From: Trebouxia sp. TZW2008
Taxonomy: Eukaryota; Chlorophyta; Trebouxiophyceae; Trebouxiales; Trebouxiaceae
Direction of reading: 5' to 3'
DNA length: 64,000 nucleotides
Assembly: GCA_002118135.1 (NCBI GenBank)
Contig: BDIU01000324.1
Span: 186,001 to 250,000 of the forward strand
Below the pieces are notes generated by a model. That model did no database searches. It saw only the letters and a program-made list of their open reading frames with translations, and was not told the origin of the DNA. Positions 24,040 to 35,731 of the stretch are shown piece by piece (the stretch's first letter is position 1; each line of letters starts with the position of its first letter). The translations under genes were made by a program, and so were the position numbers.

Positions 24040-27000
24040 ATGACGACCCCACCAGGTGAGGTTGCTGTCTGTTTGTCGATGATCTGAGTCACACCTAACC
24101 TCGACACTGTGTATGTACCTGCCTCTGCAGCCGGCTCGCGCTTAGCTGAGTTACCAGATGACTTGTTTGCAAATCCTGCGGTGTCACTGGCGCCACAATG
24201 GGCCTTGGATGGCAAGGGAGCTGGCATCTTGGTAAGACTTGCATGTGTACAGTTCTTGTTTTGCGTCGCTTGCGTTCACTCTGTTTCTCGCGGCGTCAGA
24301 GCTTTCACACCAATGCAGGAGGGCGGTCGTGGTGCACAAGCGAAAGGACGACAGTCTGAAGAGAGGTCCTGGCGTGGACAGGACGACAAAGGTGGAGACA
24401 GCTGGACGGGCGGCGGTGGAGGTCTGCAAGGCCTGAGAGGTCCAACAGACGCTGCTGTCCGACCTCGATGGAGAGAGGAGGAGCGTCAGCCCGGGCAACG
24501 ACGCCCTGATGCTAGGTGATGGACCTGTTCTGAAGCACATGCAGCAGCTAGCTGCTCGCAAACAGTAAAGCTGACAATAGTTTTGCCCTGCTAGGTGGAA
24601 CGGACCTGAGCAGCATGATGGTATGCGTTGGGCTGATAATGGTCCACATAGGCCTCCACCAGATCTCTCACCTCTAGGTACAAATATCCACTGCTATAGG
24701 CTCATTTACTTGTCAGCAGCGTTCTGCCTCAAACAACATGACTACAGTGCCAGCAAAACGTCATCACATTGCTGAGCAGTGCTTTGCCTCAATCAAGATG
24801 ACTCAAAAGCCTCAGCAAAGCGTGATGATTGCTGATCGCTGCAGCTGGAAGTCCAGTGGATAGATGGGGTCCAGATGCAGGCAGAGGCCGCGGCAGAGGT
24901 CCACCTGGTCCTGCTCCATCCCGCTGGGGTCCACCAGGCCCAGAACGTCATCAGCAGTCTGATAGATGGGGAGGCCCTGTTGCCCCAGAGCTCAGGCCAC
25001 GTGAACCAAAGCGTGACAAGTGGACACCATTTGAAAGTGCGCACCACGCTTTGTGGCTCTTGCTGAGCTGTCTCATACAAACAAATCTTGCACAAAGTTG
25101 GTGTGAGTTTGCTCTTGAATGCATTACCATGTTGTGTGGAGCTGACTGCTGGAGCAATAGCATGCAAGAGGCTGCACTGAACAGAATTGAGCTTGTCTGA
25201 TGACAACATTTATTCAACAAGCACCTTGTGGGTGTTTTATGAAGCGACACATGACATACACCGGTGGCATGCAGGTCCTAAGGAGCCTCATGCCCCTCAT
25301 GATGACAAATGGCGTCCTCCTCATGGTATGCCTTTGCTTCTGTGAACTGCTCAACACGCAAGCTGCACTGCAATGCTCTGCTGTAGTGCTCCACTGCAAT
25401 GCACTTGTAACAGACTGAGCAAGCTCACAATGCCTTGTGCTTGTCAATTCCTGACCAGCCGAGCATTGCATACAACTGTATAATGAGGTGAGCTTGCACA
25501 TTGCAGCTGGTTTGGGGCATGGTCCCGGGCCCCGTGAGCCTACTGCCTTTGGGCATGCTCCTGGGCACACCTCTGCTGGTGGCCATGGTTTCATGGAGAC
25601 TAGAGGGGACCCCGTGCCAGGTGGCCGCGGCAGGGGGTTTGCCATTGGGCGCGGGCGCAATATGCAAGGTACTGCCTGGCTACCTCCATGCTTGCTTTGT
25701 ATGCAATCAGTGTTTGTCGTTCAGTGGTGTTGCAGCGTGCAACATAATGACTGATTGGCCCACATCTTGCTTTGTACGCAATAATAAGCCTTTGGCACCA
25801 AAGTTAACACACAGCATGCAAATATCATCATGTGGGTGTTGTCAATGCAATTGCTGTAAGATTGACAGGCTGATGCGGTTTGATCTTTTCGAGGCTGATG
25901 CGGTTTGATCTTTTCAAGGCGCTCCAACCTGAAATCACATGCAGGGCCATTGCATGCACCTGGCACAGACAGATGGGGTTCAAACCATTTCTCAGAAGGC
26001 AGACATTTAGAAGTGTCTTTGCCAACTGTCAGTAGAGCCAAATATCCCAGCACAAAAATGCTGGCCATCCTTCATCAGCTTGAGTCCAAGCATGCATTGG
26101 CTCTGCCACCTGGAGTGGATAGAGAGGACCCCTCTCTCTTTGCTGATGGGCGGCAGCCAACAGTCATGGAGGTGCTGCATGGCAACCACAACAAGCTGCC
26201 GCCTGACACAGTCAAGGTGACTGGACCGGACACGCCTGCTCAGACTGGTCATGACTCACACCCATCTGCTGATGCTCATGGACACAGCCAAGCAACCTCC
26301 AAGCACTCAGCAAGCACTGCTGCCTCAGCTGCTGCGACGTCAGCACAACAGCAGCCTGGCAATGCTGCAGCAAGCACATCAGGAGGTGCGCAGACAGCTA
26401 AGCAACGCAATGATGCACAGCAGCCTGCAGCATCTCCGTTTGCCTCAGCTGCAGCAGATGGGAGTGCCAGCACAGTACCTGATGCCTCAAGCTCAGCTGA
26501 GCATGCTCAGGATGCTTGGGTATATAGAGACCCCAATCAAGAGGTGCAGGGCCCGTTTAGCAAAGCAGACATCCTAGATTGGTTTGAGGGAGGTTTCTTT
26601 CCAGCTGACTTGCCAATCAAGCATGCAAGTAATCCCCAAGCAGACTTCAAGCCGCTGAATGCACAGATCAAGATTTGGCTAGCAGCGCCACCGGGCTTCG
26701 CTGCCCAGGAGTCTCAATCCAGTGTGACTGCATCTACACAGCCAAGCACGCCTGCTCAGCAAGCTCCTGCTGAACAGCAGCCACAGAGCAGCGCTGGGAT
26801 CACTGCTGACTCCCAACCTGCGGCAGATATCAGTAGGCAGTACACACTCACATCAGCAACCTCAAACAACATGCCATACATGGGACCTGACACAGCCAGC
26901 AGTGCTAGGCTTGATGAGCTGGAGTCTGGATCCCACAAGGTCACTGCACCTGAACCTGCTCGCTCAGCTGCAGAACCTGTGGGTATGGACTTGATTCACA

Positions 27001-30000
27001 TGCTGACCAGGGGACACTCTGGTGCCAGTCAGCCAGGACGTCAGCAATCCAGCCAAGACCCACTTGGCCAGTACTCAGGTCTGCAGCAAGGCATGTCTGC
27101 TGCAGCGCCTTGGGGTCATCAAGCCCAGCTAGGCAGTGCTGCTTCAGGACCCTTTGACAACAAAGATTCTCTTCTGGGACTGGTTGGCTCTGGTATGGAC
27201 TCGCCCCATGACCCTTTTGCCAGCAGGCAGTTTAGCCAGCCAATCAGGCAGAAGCCGCCACAGCAGCATGCTCTGCCTGCATTCCTCCAGCCACACTCGC
27301 ATCATGCCCAAGACCCATCACACTCTGTGCATCAGAGCAGTGGTCTGTTCTCTCAGCCTTTTGGCTCGCACTCACAGCCAGGCCTGGATTTAGGCAGGAG
27401 TCTAGGGTCAGCTGGCCTGGGTCCCCAGCCTCAGCAACAGCAACAGCAGGTGCAGAGCTCTTTGTGGGTAAGGGCTCATTACACATATGCTTCCCCATAC
27501 CTGGCACATGTTTTCTCCTTGTCAAGCCTTGCTTGTCCCAATTTGGCAGCCTTGTGCTTGCTCAAGATAAGTTTAAACTCACTCTTCTTTTGCACTGTGC
27601 AGTGTTTGTGCATGCCTGTGGTGTTATTCTCTTATGCATTGCCTGGCTCTCTCAGCACATAGCATGAAAGACAATGTCCAGTCTTACCCTTTTGCGCAGG
27701 GTGGTCAGCAACATGCACAGAGCAGTTCGCAGCTATTTGGGGGCCTGCAGAAGCCTGAGCAGCAGCAACAGCAGAGCCCCATGTCTGACTTCCAGAGGCT
27801 GCTGCAGCAAGCCCTGCCACAGCACCAGAAACAGCCCCCCAGCCCCCTGCAGCCCACCCAGGATCCACCCCTCTCCCAGCCCCAGCCACCTGCATCCAAG
27901 CCCTCAGCTGCCAGCAAGGCACCGCAGCCTCCTGCAGAGCCCCGTCAGGACTTGACTATTCCACAGTCTGTCCAACAGGAGGATCAGCCTGTCACAGCAC
28001 CCAAGCGTAAGGCAGCTGCAGCCAAGAAGCAAGCTCCTGGTCCTTCACGCCAGTCCCCACCCTCCTCTGCTGCACCCTCCCCTGCATGGGCTGCGCCTGA
28101 GCAGGCCCCTCCATCTCTTGCCGGGGTTCAGCTGGAGCAGCAGCAACAGCAGCAGCTCCAGCAACAGCAGCAGATGGAGCGTCAGCAGCAACAACAGCGT
28201 CAGCAGCAACAACAGCATCAGCAGCAACAGCAGCAGCAGCAGCTGTCCAACTGGGGCATGCCCCCCGAAGCCCCTGCTAGCCCCAGAAAGCCTGAGCCCA
28301 AGGTGCCCTGGGGTGCTGCCAAGCCGCCTGTTTCAGGTCAGATATCTTGATTGGTATACATGAGGCCCTGATTATAGTTGCTTCCAGTTTGCCTGGCAAC
28401 CAAAAGCCATTGCAGAACTTGTTGAGTGCAAATACTTCTGCTGCATGTTGGCAGCTTATTGCAGCAATACTGCTGCAAAAGACTCATGACTGCATCTGGC
28501 ATGGAGTGCTTGTAGCTGGTCTCCATTGATGCCCTGCAGTGACCGTATACACCTGCATGGCAGCAAGACAGACAAGGCACTTGCGTCAAAGTCTTGGTCA
28601 TTCTCCTTGACTTCACAAAGTCACAAGATGTCATTCAAGCTTGCATTGACAGAAACATCTCTTCAGACAATTGCCAGATGCACTGAAAGTGGAATTGCTG
28701 TGCGCAGCGGGAGGCAACCTGCAGGACATTCTGAGGGAAGAAGAGGCCAAGGCTGCAGCCAGAGCTGCTGCCCAGCCCCCTCCTGATGTGAAGGCGTCTG
28801 CTGCCGGTGCTGGCCGCCCTGCTGGCTGGGGTCGCTCTGCAGCAGTGTCCCCTGCCTCAAGAGGTGCACATCAATTGCCTTTAAGCATTTCCAGCAGCAT
28901 CATTGCTCTCAAGCCTTCGCAGCAGCATACCCTGTTCCCCGAGGGGGCATGTAGTTACTTGCAAGCATTCACAGCAGCATTGTTGCTTGCCAGCCTTCAC
29001 AGCATCCCCTGTTTTGCGGGGTGCATATCAACTGCCCCCAAGCCTTCACAGCAGCATCCTCTGCGTCAAGAGTTGCACATCATCGCATGCAAGCATTGCA
29101 TTCTCAGTACCCCTGCTGCAGCATCTTCTGCCTGAAGAGGTGCACAACACTGCATGCAAGCACTGACAGCAGCATCCTGTGCTTGAGGATGGACACTCCA
29201 CCGCGTGCAAGCATTGCATTTACAGTAACCCTGCTGCAGTATTTTCTGCCTTAAGAGGTGCACTCCACTGCGTGCAAGCATTGCACTGGCAGTAACATTG
29301 CTGCAGCATCCCTGGCCTCAAGAGGTGCATGTCATTGCATGCATGCATTGCGTTTACAATGACCCTGCTGCACCACTTCCTGCCTGGAAAGGTGCGCATC
29401 ACTGCATGCCAGCATGCACATCAGCAGTCACCTGCTCACTTGCCAACGCCCAGGTGATACATCATTCACTACGTAGATTCTTTGGCGGCTCAACGAGGCG
29501 TGAAAAGTAGAAGCCTTGTATTTATGACCTTATGCTGCTCTGCGCAAGCATGGCTCTGCCTTGTGCAGTGTTTCACATATGTGTGTGATGTCATCAATAG
29601 CAGTCCCCCATTATTGCAGCACCACATTGTCTGCGGTCATAAACAGCACAGGGTCAAAGCAAGGACATCCAATCAGTTCTGTCAGTAAAGCATGCGAAGC
29701 AGTGATGCCCACATGCGGCCCTGTCCGCAATGTGTGAGGGATTTGGTTGTGTATAGGAGTGCAAACATTGAAAGAGATACAAGAGGAGGAGGAGCGTGCT
29801 CGCAAGAGTGAGGCAAGGCAGCACAGCCAGCAGCAGCAGCCGCAGCCTGAGCACTCTCCTGGCAGCTTCTCTCTCAGGTATCTTATACTACCATTTTGTC
29901 TCATGATTGTTGGACTGTTCACGTTGCAATGAGCCTGAAACTCATACACATGTGAGCTGCACAATTTTTTGCATGTAGCAAGTTGTTCTCACTGACTTCT

Positions 30001-32966
30001 GCTCTACAGGCAGCTGTTTGACACCCAGTACATCAGCTGCAACCACCGCATCATGCTATTCAAGCCATAGCTAACAGCATTTCCCAGCCTCTTATGCTGT
30101 GCAGTGAATCAGTGACTGTGTGTGTTGTATTCAAGCTCTATCTGTCTTGCTGCCACCTGCAACAACAATTGACTGGTTCTGCCCTAGCTTTCTTAGTTCA
30201 AGCCCCGCATGTGCAGGGACAGCTTTGTGGGCGATGCGCATTGCCTGCTGGGCTGCTCATGCCTGCAACTGGCAAGTTGTCAATGAATTCCTGTTTGCTG
30301 ACATGATACCTCAGGGTGCCTCTACTGACAGAGGCTCCCATTCTGATGCCTCAAGGCAGATTTTCCTTTTTGCTGACATTTTTCTGCTTGTGCAGGGACA
30401 GCTTTGTGGGTGATGCACACTCCCTGGTGGCATCCAAGATTGGCTCTTGCTGGGCTATTCATGCCTGCGGTTGGCAAGTGATCGATTTGAGTCCAGCTTG
30501 ATGTCTCAAAACCCCACTGAATGTGCAGGGACAGTTTTGTGGGAGATGCCCACTCCCTGGTGGCGCCCAAGATGGCTCCCTGGGCAGCTGGCAGGCACCA
30601 CGAGGAGTCAGCCTCTGACCTAGAGGGCGGTGACTCAGGCTACCGCCAGGAGCACTTCCCCATGCAACCCCCGCCCCCACCCCCCAAGAAGCCTGCCACC
30701 AAGGAGGAGAAGAAGAAGACAGCTCAGGTGAGCAGCCCCTACCTTGAGCTCCTGGCAGTGCTGCTGATTGCTGGGGACAGTTGGAAATGGTGCTGCCTGC
30801 ATCTGCCCAGCAGCAGAGTGGCATGCAACCCATTGCTTTCGCAAGCTGTCAGTAAATAGCTAAGTCAGGAAGCCTTCTCTGCTTTTGTACAATACTCTCA
30901 CTGCATGACAGCACCTGTTGTCACATCTGAGATTTCCTTCCTTGCACTGCACATCTTCAGTGTAGACTTGATCCAACCTCATGCTACACCATGTAAGACA
31001 ATGTATCCTTGCAATTAGGCCAAGCTGCAAAGTGCATTTGCACTTGCAGGAGCTGAAGCGTGAGCACATGGAGGAGCAGCGCAGGGCAGCAGCAGCAGCT
31101 AGGCAGGAGATCAAGGAGGACAAGAAGCCCAAGGCTGCCCCTGCTGGCCCCGCCCCCTCCATGGCCCTGCGCACTGCTGCCTCTCTGCAGCGCGCCCTCA
31201 GCAATGACGATGATGGCATGTTCTGGGACTATGCACCTGCCCCTGGCCAGCGCTCTGGTAGGGCTCCCTCTTGTATCCGATACATGGGTGTTGACTAGCT
31301 TTTCCCCCTTTCAGACCTTGCACGAGAATAACAGGCACACCTCTTTGCTCTCATGGTCATACTGCCAGGTGCATCCAGTGAGGCTCCCTCTGTGTTTTCT
31401 GCATGGGTTCTAGGGCCCTTTGGAGCCATTGTGTCTTGCCACCTACTTGCTTGTGACCAGCTTGCTGCCGACGACTGCCTGCAAGATGTGATGCTCAGCG
31501 TGTCTTTTCATCGTATGAATCATGTCACAAGCACTTGTGCTCACACAATCATGCACATTGTAATGTTCAAGCTCGTTTTCAGAATGAAGTTGTACGGTTG
31601 CACAGCACAGCTATGTCCGCTGTATTTATATGTATTTGCAGGTAATAGCACTGTGTCTGCTTCCCCTTCCGCCAGGCCAGCTGTGCAGGCCAATGGGCGA
31701 GCTGCCCCTGTGCAGCAGTGGCAGTCACCACAGACAGTGAGCCCAACTGCAGCAAAGCCCCAGGATGTGCCGCCTAGCCCAGAGACTATCAAGATGAGCT
31801 CAGAGTTCAAGGTATATATTCAGCATATGAGACCTTCCGAGGATTGACTGGTCCTGCAGCCTGCAAGCTTCAAGCTTTGGTTATTGAGCGCAAAGTCTGT
31901 TTTCTGTGTGTTGGCAGAGGTTGAGGCTTGCATTTTGGCAACTGCAATGCCTACAAGCTTTGTGCTGAGGAATTCCTGCCCAGAAAGCTTGCCAGCTGTC
32001 AGTTCTGCTTGCTAATTGTGCGCATAGTGCATGCCAGGCAGGGTAGGCACTTGCAGTTGCACTTTGTGACATGTCAGCTGCTTTTGTGCATGGTCTGAGT
32101 TGCCTGTGTATGTTGTCTCAAAGTATTATTTTCATCCTGTGTGAGGCTTTACGAGTATGACTTCACCTTGGCAATGCCTGCAAGCCCAGCTGAGCAGCAG
32201 TATTTTGTCATTACAGACATGGGCATCCCAGAAGATTAGGAGCCTGTCCAAGGGCCGCATTGATGACCCCAGCATCCTGCTAGACGTGCTCATGGACACT
32301 CCCAGCAATGGGGAGGTTGTGGAAGGCTGCCTGGTCAACATAGAGCGCAATGGAGATGTGTCAGCTTTTGCCACTGAGTTCATCAGGTGGACATGCACTT
32401 CCACACACATCTTGGCTATAGACTGCTCACATTTCTCTCGCAACTTGGCTTTGAACTGCTCGCATCCACACATGAGACATCTATGCTGTTTCTGTGCAGA
32501 TCTTGTTCTACAAGCTTACCAACCTATGTTGCCAGCTTGGTTTGCCAGATAGCAAGAACTTAGTGCATGGCCTCCCTGTTGCAAATGCAAGAAATTGCTG
32601 TCAGTTGGTTGCTTGACGGCGACCCCTGCTGCAAACTGTCCAGCATATCGTCCAAGGGATCCTCCCCTGCTCAACGGTTTGATGTTGTGCAGGCGCAAGG
32701 CAGCAGAGCTAGCTGGCAGCAGTAAGTCCAAAGGCAAAGGTGCTCCTCCAGCTGGCATTCGCCCAGGCACAGCTAATGCTGGTGCTGCAATTGCTCCTCC
32801 ACCTAGCTCTTCTGCTCATGATCAGGCCAAGTTCCAGAAGGTGCCAAAAGCCAACAAAACCAAGAAAGGCAAAGCCAACAAGGGCCAGAAACTGGATGCA
32901 TCTATCCTGGGCTTCAAGACTGGCTCAGATTTCTCAGTCTTAGAGCGTGGCGATGACTATGCTTGA
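24040..32966 (+). CDS. GYF-domain protein (plant EXA1/PSIG1 or GIGYF type)
   Basis: GYF-domain proteins bind proline-rich partners and, in the EXA1/GIGYF class, act with eIF4E in translational control and mRNA repression. The first exon is MTTPPG (ATG 24040-24042). Short exons up to about 25670 encode a polar region with Trp-rich and RGG-like stretches (GRGRGRGPPGP, GGRGRGFAIGRGR). At about 26040 there is a near-canonical eIF4E-binding motif, KYPSTKMLAIL. The GYF domain (about 26514-26690) reads WVYRDPNQEVQGPFSKADIL and then DWFEGGFF. Long Gln/Pro/Ser-rich exons follow, including a polyQ tract (28135-28245), then a Glu/Arg-rich coiled segment (LKEIQEEEERARKSEARQ, about 29770). The last exon (about 32693-32966) ends LDASILGFKTGSDF..., matching the plant family's C-terminal motif. 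Splicing is resolved for most but not all of the roughly 16 exons. Confidence 0.85.
24721..24840. repeat. 60-bp tandem duplication before a GYF-gene exon
   Basis: Two 60-bp units start at 24721 and 24781 and share TTGCCTCAA, AAATGACT-like and AGCAAA blocks at about 75 percent identity. The second unit runs directly into the acceptor GCTGCAG before the exon starting at 24845. A 25-bp doublet (AGGCTGATGCGGTTTGATC) occurs in a later intron of the same gene at 25867-25916. Confidence 0.8.
28132..28250 (+). repeat. CAG/CAA polyglutamine tract in the GYF gene
   Basis: A run of mixed CAG and CAA codons, broken by Leu, Met, Arg and His, encodes some 30 glutamines. The mixture of codons suggests selection for the peptide rather than simple repeat slippage alone. 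It lies in the disordered C-terminal half of the GYF-domain protein. Confidence 0.85.
28850..29420. repeat. Intronic minisatellite built from a 5' splice-site unit
   Basis: About eight diverged units of roughly 65-70 bp follow the end of a GYF-gene exon. The consensus carries GCATGCAAGCATTGCA, CCTGCTGCAGCA and CTGCCTCAAGAGGTGCA. The last word equals the exon's own 3' end plus donor (CCTGCCTCAAGAG then GTGCAC at 28850-28868), and is repeated near 29062, 29126, 29247, 29313 and 29381. The array therefore offers several copies of the donor site. It lies in the intron before the exon near 29772. Confidence 0.8.
30210..30560 (+). repeat. Three tandem copies of the start of a GYF-gene exon
   Basis: The acceptor and exon start TGTGCAG then GGACAG(C/T)TTTGTGGG occurs at 30210, 30390 and 30522. 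All three encode DSFVGDA at the start. Copies 2 and 3 continue HSLVA(S/P)K. The third copy runs into a long open exon (30529-30728, ending KKTAQ before GTGAGC). Copies 1 and 2 decay after 40-60 bp and share a second block, TCATGCCTGC. They are pseudo-exons or alternative exon starts. Confidence 0.85.
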
Positions 32967-33426
32967 GCTCTCACTTGCTGTACATCAGCTGCTGCGCAGC
33001 TTTGCACTCTTGCTTTATGCTAATGAATGACACATTTAATGCTCGTGTCACATCGTTGACCAAGGGCTCCATTCATCTCAATCCTTCATTAATGATATGA
33101 ACCGATCAGCACTGCTGTTGCAGGCGCTTGCAATGCGCTTCACACTGACTGTTGGTAAGCCATTGGATCATAGTGCAGTATTGGCTCATAAACGAAAGCT
33201 GCTGTTGCGGTGCAGCAGCCAAAAGTGCCTCGGGGTTCACGAGGGTCAACTGCAACTTTGCGACCATCAACTATTACAAAAAAAAGGTTGCCCAAAGGCT
33301 CAGCTCACAATGTCAATGATCTGCGATACTGCAGCTTCATAGCCTGCAACTATATCAAAACAATCAAGAGGTCAGTAGTGGACAGTAAAACATCAGAAAA
33401 CAATCAAATTGAATCCACCTCAGAAG
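32967..33426. other. Convergent intergenic region, GYF gene and transporter
   Basis: This 460-bp spacer lies between two 3' ends. It includes a short A-run (CAAAAAAAAGG near 33279) and two copies of GCTGTTGCGG, one at 33199 and one inside the transporter's last codons. No coding or RNA feature is recognised. Confidence 0.6.
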
Positions 33427-35088
33427 TCAGACTGCTGTTGCGGCACTGCTCTTCTGAGGGCTGAGAATTTTTGCAACAACGCTAGTACGCTTGGCCAGCA
33501 TGTACAACATGACCCCTGACACAGTAATCAAATATCCTATAATGCTTGCAACTGTGACTGGGTTTTGAAACACCATAACTGAGACTACCACAGCAGCTAC
33601 CCCTTTACCGTTGCCAAGCACTTGAAGCGTCAAGGCACTAGTGTGCTTGGTGACAAGGAAGTTTAGCAAATTGACAAAATACGCCAAAGATGCATTCAAG
33701 GCAAGAAACACCACAAAAAACAAGTCTGTGCGACTTTGCGAGACTTGCTGGAAAACATCCGGCTCCAAAAGTAATGTGGCTGGGAGCAAAGCACAAAGCG
33801 CAATTGGCGCCATGTACCGCAGCAAGTTCATTGAGTCCATCTTTTCAGCTGGATCTGTAAGCAAAACGCCCTGCACACCCAGTAGTCGAGTCTGGGCATG
33901 TTCACAAGCATGCATAGATGCTCTGACTTGATGATCATTTTGGCATGAGAGCATCGTCGTCTGAACTCACATCTAAGCTGATGCAAAAGCTGCACAACTT
34001 TGCACAGAGGATAGTGTTCATAACTACATCTGTATGCACAGGATGCAAACGATACTTGACCGCAAACACTTTGCATGCGTGTAATCAGATAGATGCAAGC
34101 AGCAGACCTGAAGCACGGATTTCAGGGCCCGAGCTGCTGTAGCAGTCACAGCAGCTGTGAATCCAGCCATATTGAAAGATGGCTCTGCCCCTGTAGCAAT
34201 GACTATGCCAATGACAACAGGCAGCAAGGCTCCATATGTATGGGCTGTTTCGCGGGTGTTGAGCAGGATGAGGCTCAGGGCTGCTGTAAAGGCTGGAGTT
34301 GTTGCGCCTATTGCCTGCAGAAAACCAGCAGAGGTTTGCATACTGAAGGAAAAGGAAGGGTATCTTAGATTTGTTTCGCACAGTCTGTTGAGAGGGCACA
34401 TGAAGGCTCATGCAGAAAAATTTGCTGATGTAAGAAAGCGCAACGACACACAACACTGCAATCACTTCAGCTGACTGCGCATAACAGTGCTCAAGTGTCA
34501 GGGGCGTCAAGCTGCAATGCATGCTTGTATCAGCTTGATGTAAATCTTTTGATGGATTTTAGCACAGTTGGTTACGAAGCATACCTGTGAGAATGAGACT
34601 GGGATGAATCTCAACGAAATATTGCCGAGGACAACAGTCATAGCAAAAACCACTGCCAGCACAGAAATCTTCATCAGCTGTTTGCTGGACTGAATGCTCT
34701 TCTTCGGCACATAGTGCGTGATGCCAAAGGCTGTGCTGAGGATGACACATGCCACCATGTGACATAGTGTAAGAAACACTGGCTGCTTGAAGCCATAGTT
34801 TGAAAGAAGGTATTTATTCATTAGCAGCAGCCCAATGTTACTGCAAAACCAGGCAAACACAATGCCGGAGGTCACAACTTTTGCTTTGTGTAGGAACTTA
34901 GAGTACGGCGCCACAGGTGACAGTAATGGCTCTGCTTCAGACTTGCTGGAAGCATCATCAACACCAAATGACTGGCTGCTGCGAGGCTGCTCTAAGAGAG
35001 ATCTGTTGGCAGTGCGAGTACGCTGTGCATCCAGTGTGATGTCCGTGTATGGCAAGGACAGGTCTACATCTTGAGCATCTCTGGCCAT
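33427..35088 (-). CDS. Triose-phosphate-translocator family transporter (At1g12500-like)
   Basis: This is a ten-helix membrane transporter of the nucleotide-sugar/triose-phosphate translocator superfamily, of the plant group usually called probable sugar phosphate translocators and thought to act in Golgi or other endomembranes. Three exons close in phase: 34585-35088, 34108-34314 and 33427-33870, giving 384 residues. After an N-terminal cytosolic tail the helices begin at GIVFAWFCSNIGLLLMNKYL. Family-defining stretches include GNISLRFIPVSFSQ, AIGATTPAFTAALSL, ARALKSVLQGVLLT, EKMDSMNLLRYMAP and LVTKHTSALTLQVLGNGKG. The start ATG at 35086-35088 is chosen because the tail upstream is not conserved. 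A longer frame reaches 35181. Substrate cannot be told from sequence. It lies 100 bp downstream of RPP14 on the same strand. Confidence 0.92.
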
Positions 35089-35187
35089 CAGCAGCACATT
35101 ATGCCAATGGAGTACCAAGTGTACCAAAACTGTAGAATCAAGGTATTTCTGAGAGCTGCGATGGTAATGTTGTAAAGGCAAATCGTG

Positions 35188-35731
35188 TTACTCAAGGCGC
35201 CTTTGATAGAAACAGGGACAGTCAAGCTGCATCAGGCTGCCAATGACTGCAAGAAAGGACTGTGCTGAAGCACCTGCATAATACAAGACGCTTATTGGGA
35301 CCAGCACAGGGCCTGTGGGAAGCATTACGGGAGGGAAAAAGCTTGCCTCAATTTTGCATTTGACGCCGTTATAGAAGGCCAACACCGTGATGGCAGACCA
35401 CAGCTTACTCCAGTCCCTGTGACAAACAGGCTGTCAGAGCTCACGAGAGACCCGCGAGCGCATGTGCATCCCGCTTGAGAGATGGGGTGACGTGACGTGA
35501 CGTATCAATTCGGCACCTCTTGTCTACTCTGATAGTTGCGTGCGCATCTGCAACGCTCAAGACGTCGAGCACCACGGCTCCTCCGATGTACCCGAAAAGT
35601 TGTTGCAGTGCTTTAGAGATTATGTCCCTGAGCAGCTTATCTGTGATAGGTGAGTCGGCGTCCAAAGTCCTGCGGGCAAGCAGCAGCGATTTGGACGACG
35701 CGCGCTTACCCAAGTGCGCTTTGGCGGTCAT
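35188..35731 (-). CDS. RPP14: RNase P/MRP subunit RPP14-like
   Basis: RPP14 is a small protein of the POP5/RPP14 fold that belongs to RNase P and RNase MRP, which process tRNA and rRNA precursors. Two exons, 35517-35731 and 35188-35416, join in phase to give 147 residues. The start is the ATG at 35729-35731. Diagnostic segments are LLRDIISKALQQLFGYIGGA, ATIRVDKR and, across the intron, DWSKLWSAITVLAFYNGVKC, the last matching the human RPP14 segment before its C-terminal strand. POP5 is the nearest alternative, but it lacks this last stretch. The C-terminal part (about 60 residues beyond GVKC) is not obviously conserved. The intron contains three overlapping TGACG words at about 35488-35504. 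Confidence 0.82.

Noticed and set aside
23814..24227. 137-codon minus-strand open frame
   Set aside because: It is antisense to the first two exons of the GYF gene, which join in phase (MTTPPG to GSRLAELPDDLF).
35188..35731. POP5 rather than RPP14
   Set aside because: The fold is shared, but the KLWSAITVLAFYNGVKC stretch fits RPP14 and not POP5.
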